Part shown: positions 60,306 to 64,000 of the stretch, one piece after another
Layout: each line of letters opens with the position of its first letter
Numbering within the stretch: position 1 is the stretch's first letter
NCBI GenBank assembly: GCA_035463115.1
Contig: DATHTO010000090.1
Span: 1-64,000 of the forward strand
Direction of reading: 5' to 3'
DNA length: 64,000 bases
Source: BPGL01 sp035463115
Lineage (GTDB): Bacteria > Actinomycetota > UBA4738 > HRBIN12
Made by a program: the position numbers and the translations under genes
Notes under the pieces: model-generated
The model's input: the letters and a program-made list of their open reading frames with translations, nothing else
Database searches by the model: none
What the model was told of the DNA's origin: nothing

Positions 60306-61076
60306 ATGGCGGACGTCGACGCGCTGCTGCTCGACATCGACGGGGTCCTCGCGGTCTCGTGGGAGCCGATCCCCGGCGCGATCGACGCGCTCGCGTCGTT
60401 CCGCCGCGATGGGATGCCGTTCCGGCTGATCACGAACACGACGACGCACACCCGCGACGATCTCGCCTCGCTGCTGCGCGACGCGGGGTTCGACGTCGGC
60501 GCCGACGAGATCGTGACGGCCGTGACGGCCACGGCGTCGTTCCTGCGGGCGCACCACCCCGATGCCGGGGTCGCGGTCCTGTCCGATGGCGACGCCGCTG
60601 CCGACCTCGAGGGCGTCCGTCTCGTCGACGTCGGCGGCGCCGACGTGATCGTGATCGGCGGCGCATCCGACGACTTCACGTACGCGGCGATGAACGGCAT
60701 CTTCCGGCGGCTGATGGACGGCGCCTCGCTCGTCGGCATGCACCGCAACCTCTACTGGCGAACCGCCGGCGGCTGGCAGCTCGACGGCGGCGCCTACATC
60801 GCCGGGCTCGAGGAGGCGACGGGCGCGACCGCGACGATCTGCGGCAAGCCTGCGGCCGCGTACTTCGAGGCGGCGCTCGACATGCTCGGCGTACCGGCGC
60901 CGCGCGTCGCGATGGTCGGCGACGACATCGTGAACGACATCGGCGGCGCCCAGGAGCTCGGCATCCACGGCGTCCTCGTTCGCACCGGGAAGTTCCGTGA
61001 CGACGACGTCGTTCGCGGAGCGCCCGACACGATCTTGGGCTCGCTGGCCGACGTGCCGGCGTGGCTCCGGAGCTGA
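60306..61076 (+). CDS. HAD-IIA family phosphatase (NagD/LHPP-like)
   Basis: 256 residues. HAD motifs are LLLDIDGVLAVS (DxD nucleophile), LITNTTT (motif II), ICGKPAAAYF (motif III Lys) and MVGDDIVNDIGGAQELGI (motif IV), with a C2-type cap between II and III. Such enzymes hydrolyse small phosphates. It is followed after one base by the methyltransferase gene, so the three genes to 62591 look like an operon. Confidence 0.9.
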   Translation: MADVDALLLDIDGVLAVSWEPIPGAIDALASFRRDGMPFRLITNTTTHTRDDLASLLRDAGFDVGADEIVTAVTATASFLRAHHPDAGVAVLSDGDAAADLEGVRLVDVGGADVIVIGGASDDFTYAAMNGIFRRLMDGASLVGMHRNLYWRTAGGWQLDGGAYIAGLEEATGATATICGKPAAAYFEAALDMLGVPAPRVAMVGDDIVNDIGGAQELGIHGVLVRTGKFRDDDVVRGAPDTILGSLADVPAWLRS

Positions 61077-61077
61077 C

Positions 61078-61848
61078 GTGGCGACCGGCGACCGACGTCG
61101 TGCGTCCGCCGGCGCGCCGTCGGGGGACGACCTCGCCGACGGAGCGCTGCCCCGGACGGCCCACGCCGCCGCCCTGTTCGGCGGCATCGCGCGCGAGTAC
61201 GGGTGGATGGGCGCGGTGCTCTCGTTCGGCCAGGACATCCGCTGGCGACGCGCGACGGTCGCCGCCGTGCACCCGGCCGATCGCCGGATCCTCGATGTCG
61301 CGAGCGGCACCGGATTGGTCGCGCGCGAGCTCGCTCGGCGCGGTGCGCGCGTCGTGCAGCTCGACCCGAGCATGGCGATGCTCACGGCCGGCCTCGAGCG
61401 GACGCGAGCGGTCGGGCTCGACGATCGGCTGCGTGCCGTCGCCGCACGCGCCGAGGCGCTGCCGTTCGCCGACGGGACCTTCGACGCGCTCACCGTCACG
61501 TACCTCCTGCGCTACGTCGACGACCCCGCGACGACCGTCCGTGAGCTCCTGCGGGTCGTGCGGCCCGGCGGAACCGTCGCCTCGATGGAGTTCCACGTGC
61601 CGAGCGCCGCGTGGGCGCGCGCGTCGTGGCGCTTCTACACGCGGAAGGTCATGCCGATCGTCGGTGGACTCGTCTCGCCGGCGTGGGCACACACGGGCCG
61701 GTTCCTCGGCCGGTCGATCGACGCGTTCTACCGGGAGCATCCGCTGCCGGCCCAGGTCGAGTGGTGGCTCGCCGCGGGCCTCGAAGGCGTGCACGTCCGC
61801 ACGATGTCGAACGGCGCGGCGATCGTGATCGCCGGAACCCGCCGGTGA
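61078..61848 (+). CDS. UbiE/MenG-like SAM-dependent methyltransferase
   Basis: 256 residues from GTG 61078. Class I methyltransferase motifs are ILDVASGTGLVARELARRGARVVQLDPS (SAM site), FADGTFDALTVTYLLRYVDDP and LLRVVRPGGTVASMEF. The region FYREHPLPAQVEWWLAAGLEGVHVRTMSNGAA resembles quinone-biosynthesis enzymes of the UbiE/MenG group, so a quinone or lipid substrate is plausible. It is coupled to the membrane-protein gene by a GTGA overlap. Confidence 0.85.
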   Translation: MATGDRRRASAGAPSGDDLADGALPRTAHAAALFGGIAREYGWMGAVLSFGQDIRWRRATVAAVHPADRRILDVASGTGLVARELARRGARVVQLDPSMAMLTAGLERTRAVGLDDRLRAVAARAEALPFADGTFDALTVTYLLRYVDDPATTVRELLRVVRPGGTVASMEFHVPSAAWARASWRFYTRKVMPIVGGLVSPAWAHTGRFLGRSIDAFYREHPLPAQVEWWLAAGLEGVHVRTMSNGAAIVIAGTRR

Positions 61849-62591
61849 GCGACCGGGCCGCCTTCTACGCGCTGGCGCCGGGAGGCTGGCGCGACTACTG
61901 GTCGCTGCTGCACCCGCCGTACACCCTGTGGCACCTCTCGTACGTGGTGCTCGGCGCGGCGACCGCCGACGTGATCGAGATCCGGTGGCTGCTCGAGACG
62001 CTCGCGGCGTTCTTCCTCGCGATGGGGATCGCCGCGCACGCGCTGGACGAGCTGAACGGACGGCCGCTCCGCACCCGGATCCCGGCGCCGGTGCTCGTCA
62101 CCCTCGCGATCCTCGGGCTCGCCGGCGCCGCCGCCCTGGGGGTGCACGGCATGGTCGAGGTCTCGCCCTGGATCGGATCGTTCATCGTCGTCGGGGTGTT
62201 CCTGGTCGTCGCGTACAACCTCGAGCTAGCGGGCGGACGCTTCCACTCGGACCTGTGGTTCGCGGTCGCGTGGGGCGCGTTCCCGGCGCTGACGGCGGCG
62301 TTCGCGCAGACGGCCAGGGTCACGCCGGCCGCTGCCCTCGTCGCCGCGGGATGCGTCGCGTTGTCCGCCGCCCAACGGACGTTGTCGACACCGGTTCGGA
62401 TGCTGCGCCGTGACGCCGTCGAGGTGACCGGACGCATCGAGCGGCGCGACGGAACGTCGATGGGGATCGACGCCGACACGCTCCGCCGGCCGTCCGAGCT
62501 GGCCCTGCGGCTGCTCTCGGTCGCGGTTCCGCTGGTCGCGGCGGGTGCGCTGGTGGCGCGGCTGGTTCCCTTGCAAGCTCCCGGCGACTGA
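61845..62591 (+). CDS. Polytopic membrane protein, possibly UbiA-like
   Basis: 248 residues with about seven transmembrane helices. HALDELNGRPLRTRIPAPV and YNLELAGGRFHSD resemble the two loop regions of UbiA-type prenyltransferases, but the classical NDxxD/DxxxD aspartates are not clear, so catalytic activity is uncertain. Coupling to a UbiE-like methyltransferase would suit a quinone or polyprenyl lipid role. Confidence in the family is low. Confidence 0.6.
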   Translation: MSDRAAFYALAPGGWRDYWSLLHPPYTLWHLSYVVLGAATADVIEIRWLLETLAAFFLAMGIAAHALDELNGRPLRTRIPAPVLVTLAILGLAGAAALGVHGMVEVSPWIGSFIVVGVFLVVAYNLELAGGRFHSDLWFAVAWGAFPALTAAFAQTARVTPAAALVAAGCVALSAAQRTLSTPVRMLRRDAVEVTGRIERRDGTSMGIDADTLRRPSELALRLLSVAVPLVAAGALVARLVPLQAPGD

Positions 62592-62652
62592 AGCATCATC
62601 ACACCTTGCTGAAGTAGCGCTACAGTCGGTGGCGCCGGGAGGGGGCAGGGAC

Positions 62653-63852
62653 ATGCGGGTAGGCAGCGGTTCCCAACGTCGGAAGCGGATCCCGGCTGCG
62701 GTCGGTGAGCAGGCCGAACGCCTCGGAGACGCTCTCGGACCCTCCCCGTTGTCGCGGCGGGGGTTCCTGAAGGCGGCCGTCGTGCTGCCGGCGGCCGGCT
62801 ACCTCGCGGCCTGCAGCCGTGACGTCGGCCCACGCGCCGCGGAACCGACCTCGCCGGCAGGTGGATCGACGACGGCCGAGCTCGAGAGCGAGCTGAACAT
62901 CTACAACTGGGCGGCCTACCTGAACCCCGCGACCCGCAAGGCGTTCGCCAAGGCGTACGACGTCGAGACGACGCTCGACTTCTACGCCTCGAACGAGGAA
63001 CTGATCGCGAAGCTGCAAGGCGGCGCCGGTGGCTACGACCTCGTCGCGCCGACCGGCTACGCCGTGCAGATCATGGCCGACGAGGGGCTGCTGTACGAGC
63101 TCGACCACGAGCGCATCCCGAACATGGCGAACGTCGACCCGCGGTTCCTGGGCCTGGCGTTCGATCCGGAGAACCGCTACTCGATGCCGAAGGACTGGGG
63201 CACGACGGGGTTCGGCTACCTGCAGGACTTCGTCGAGGAGGAGATGACGAGCTGGGAGGACTTCTTCTCGCTCGCCGAGAAGTACTCCGGCAAGTACACG
63301 GTCCTCGACTCGTCGCCCGAAGTGATCGGTGCAGGGTTGAAGCGCCACGGCTACTCGTACAACACGACGGACCCCGACGAGGTGGGGCAAGCCGTCGACG
63401 ACCTGATCGCGATCAAGCAGCACATCGCCGCGATCACCTCGTCGGAGTACCGGCAGATGATGAGCCGTGGCGACGCGTGGGTCTCGCTCGGGTGGAACGG
63501 CGACTTCTTCTACGTCGCCGCGGACCAGCCGTCGGTCAAGTACGTGATCCCCGAGGAGGGCACCGAGTACTGGGTCGACACCTGGGCGATCCCCGCGAAC
63601 GCCCCGCATCCGAACATCGCGATGGAGTTCATCGACTGGGTGCTCACGCCCGAGAACCAGGGTCGAGAGACGGACTACACGTACTACGCGAGCGCCGTCT
63701 CGGGCGCGCAGGAGCACACCGACCAGGCGATCGCGACCGATCCGTCGATCTATCCGGCTCCCGAGGTGATCGACGCGCTCGAGGCGAACGAGGGCGATCC
63801 CGAGGCGCTCGACCTGCGCAGCGAGGGCTGGACGACCTTCAAGTCGGCCTGA
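62653..63852 (+). CDS. Spermidine/putrescine-type ABC transporter substrate-binding lipoprotein
   Basis: 399 residues from ATG 62653. The signal peptide SRRGFLKAAVVLPAAGYLAACS has a twin-arginine motif and a lipobox (LAAC), so it is probably exported folded and lipidated. The PotD-like body has LNIYNWAAYLNP, GYDLVAPTGYAVQIM, MPKDWGTTGFGY, WVDTWAIPANAPHP and FIDWVLTPENQG. It would bind polyamines or related cations. The permease gene starts 4 bp later. Confidence 0.93.
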   Translation: MRVGSGSQRRKRIPAAVGEQAERLGDALGPSPLSRRGFLKAAVVLPAAGYLAACSRDVGPRAAEPTSPAGGSTTAELESELNIYNWAAYLNPATRKAFAKAYDVETTLDFYASNEELIAKLQGGAGGYDLVAPTGYAVQIMADEGLLYELDHERIPNMANVDPRFLGLAFDPENRYSMPKDWGTTGFGYLQDFVEEEMTSWEDFFSLAEKYSGKYTVLDSSPEVIGAGLKRHGYSYNTTDPDEVGQAVDDLIAIKQHIAAITSSEYRQMMSRGDAWVSLGWNGDFFYVAADQPSVKYVIPEEGTEYWVDTWAIPANAPHPNIAMEFIDWVLTPENQGRETDYTYYASAVSGAQEHTDQAIATDPSIYPAPEVIDALEANEGDPEALDLRSEGWTTFKSA

Positions 63853-63856
63853 CGAG

Positions 63857-64000
63857 GTGCGAACGAGGGAGCGGGACCGCGTCGTCGCCGAGCCCGTCTG
63901 GCTGATCGGCCCGGCGTGGGTCTACGACCTCGTCTTGCTCGCCGCGCCCTTGTTGATCGTCGTCGCGTACGCGTTCGCCGACCGTGACGGCTTCTTCACG
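63857..64000 (+). CDS. ABC transporter permease, N-terminus (cut by window end)
   Basis: The frame is open from GTG 63857 to the window end. It encodes a charged start (RTRERDRVV) followed by a first transmembrane helix (VYDLVLLAAPLLIVVAYAF) and ADRDGFFT, as expected for a PotB-type inner-membrane permease. The position directly after the binding-protein gene supports this. Confidence 0.75.
   Translation, partial: MRTRERDRVVAEPVWLIGPAWVYDLVLLAAPLLIVVAYAFADRDGFFT

Overview
The window is GC-rich (roughly 70% by eye), gene-dense chromosomal DNA from an actinobacterium. Support comes from a WhiB protein, an AdnA/AdnB helicase-nuclease pair, a SARP (BTAD) regulator, an Eis-like acetyltransferase, a CxxC-type zinc-binding ribosomal protein S4, a candidate mycothiol-type DsbA-fold oxidoreductase and many GTG/TTG starts with GTGA stop-start overlaps. 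I cannot assign a genus; a deep-branching or uncultured lineage is likely. There is no CRISPR array, insertion sequence, integrase or rRNA operon, and one tRNA gene.

Layout. 0-5.5 kb: end of aspartokinase and asd (aspartate family amino acids), then a minus-strand group of a GNAT protein, an Eis-like GNAT, a MazG-like protein and a CHASE3-like/GGDEF diguanylate cyclase. 5.7-12.6 kb: a five-gene plus-strand operon that looks like lipid metabolism: fatty acyl reductase-HAD fusion, zinc alcohol dehydrogenase, LarA (lactate racemase) homologue, PlsC acyltransferase, TetR regulator. Two palindromes sit at the operon's 5' end. 12.7-24.2 kb: rpsD, an ADP-ribosylglycohydrolase, an MFS exporter, a NlpC/P60 hydrolase with a terminator-like leader hairpin, tRNA-Pro(CGG), a metallophosphoesterase, a YqeY protein, a PASTA-tailed class A PBP, an NfeD protein, WhiB and RidA.

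24.2-33.5 kb: selA-selB, then a lone nuoD convergent with a MidA/NDUFAF7-type methyltransferase, a NUDIX-MBL pair in which the MBL protein carries winged-helix, zinc-ribbon and GNAT domains, and two cyclic-nucleotide-domain proteins. 33.5-50.9 kb: adnA-adnB, a site-2 protease with CBS domains, an ECF sigma-membrane protein-photolyase operon, a P-type ATPase, a PucR-type regulator, DUF72, PGPGW and DsbA-fold proteins.

51.1-55.4 kb is the most unusual part. It is visibly less GC-rich at third codon positions and holds two orphan multi-pass histidine kinases, a DUF5317 membrane protein and three paralogous 28-residue peptides. The peptides are not long enough for normal gene calling. All three end in the same nine residues (AGGAHFRAG), although seven of those nine codons differ synonymously between copies, and each has a strong Shine-Dalgarno site. 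A 1254-residue SARP/cyclase-like/AAA/TPR regulator follows, preceded by three heptamers at exact 11-bp spacing next to a -10-like sequence. I propose that this region is an undescribed small-peptide/histidine-kinase module, perhaps signalling, alternatively a membrane-peptide toxin family.

59.3-64 kb: an MpaB/DUF2236 protein, a HAD-IIA phosphatase, a methyltransferase coupled to a membrane protein, and the start of a polyamine-type ABC transporter (substrate-binding lipoprotein and a permease cut by the window end). No intergenic gap exceeds about 230 bp.
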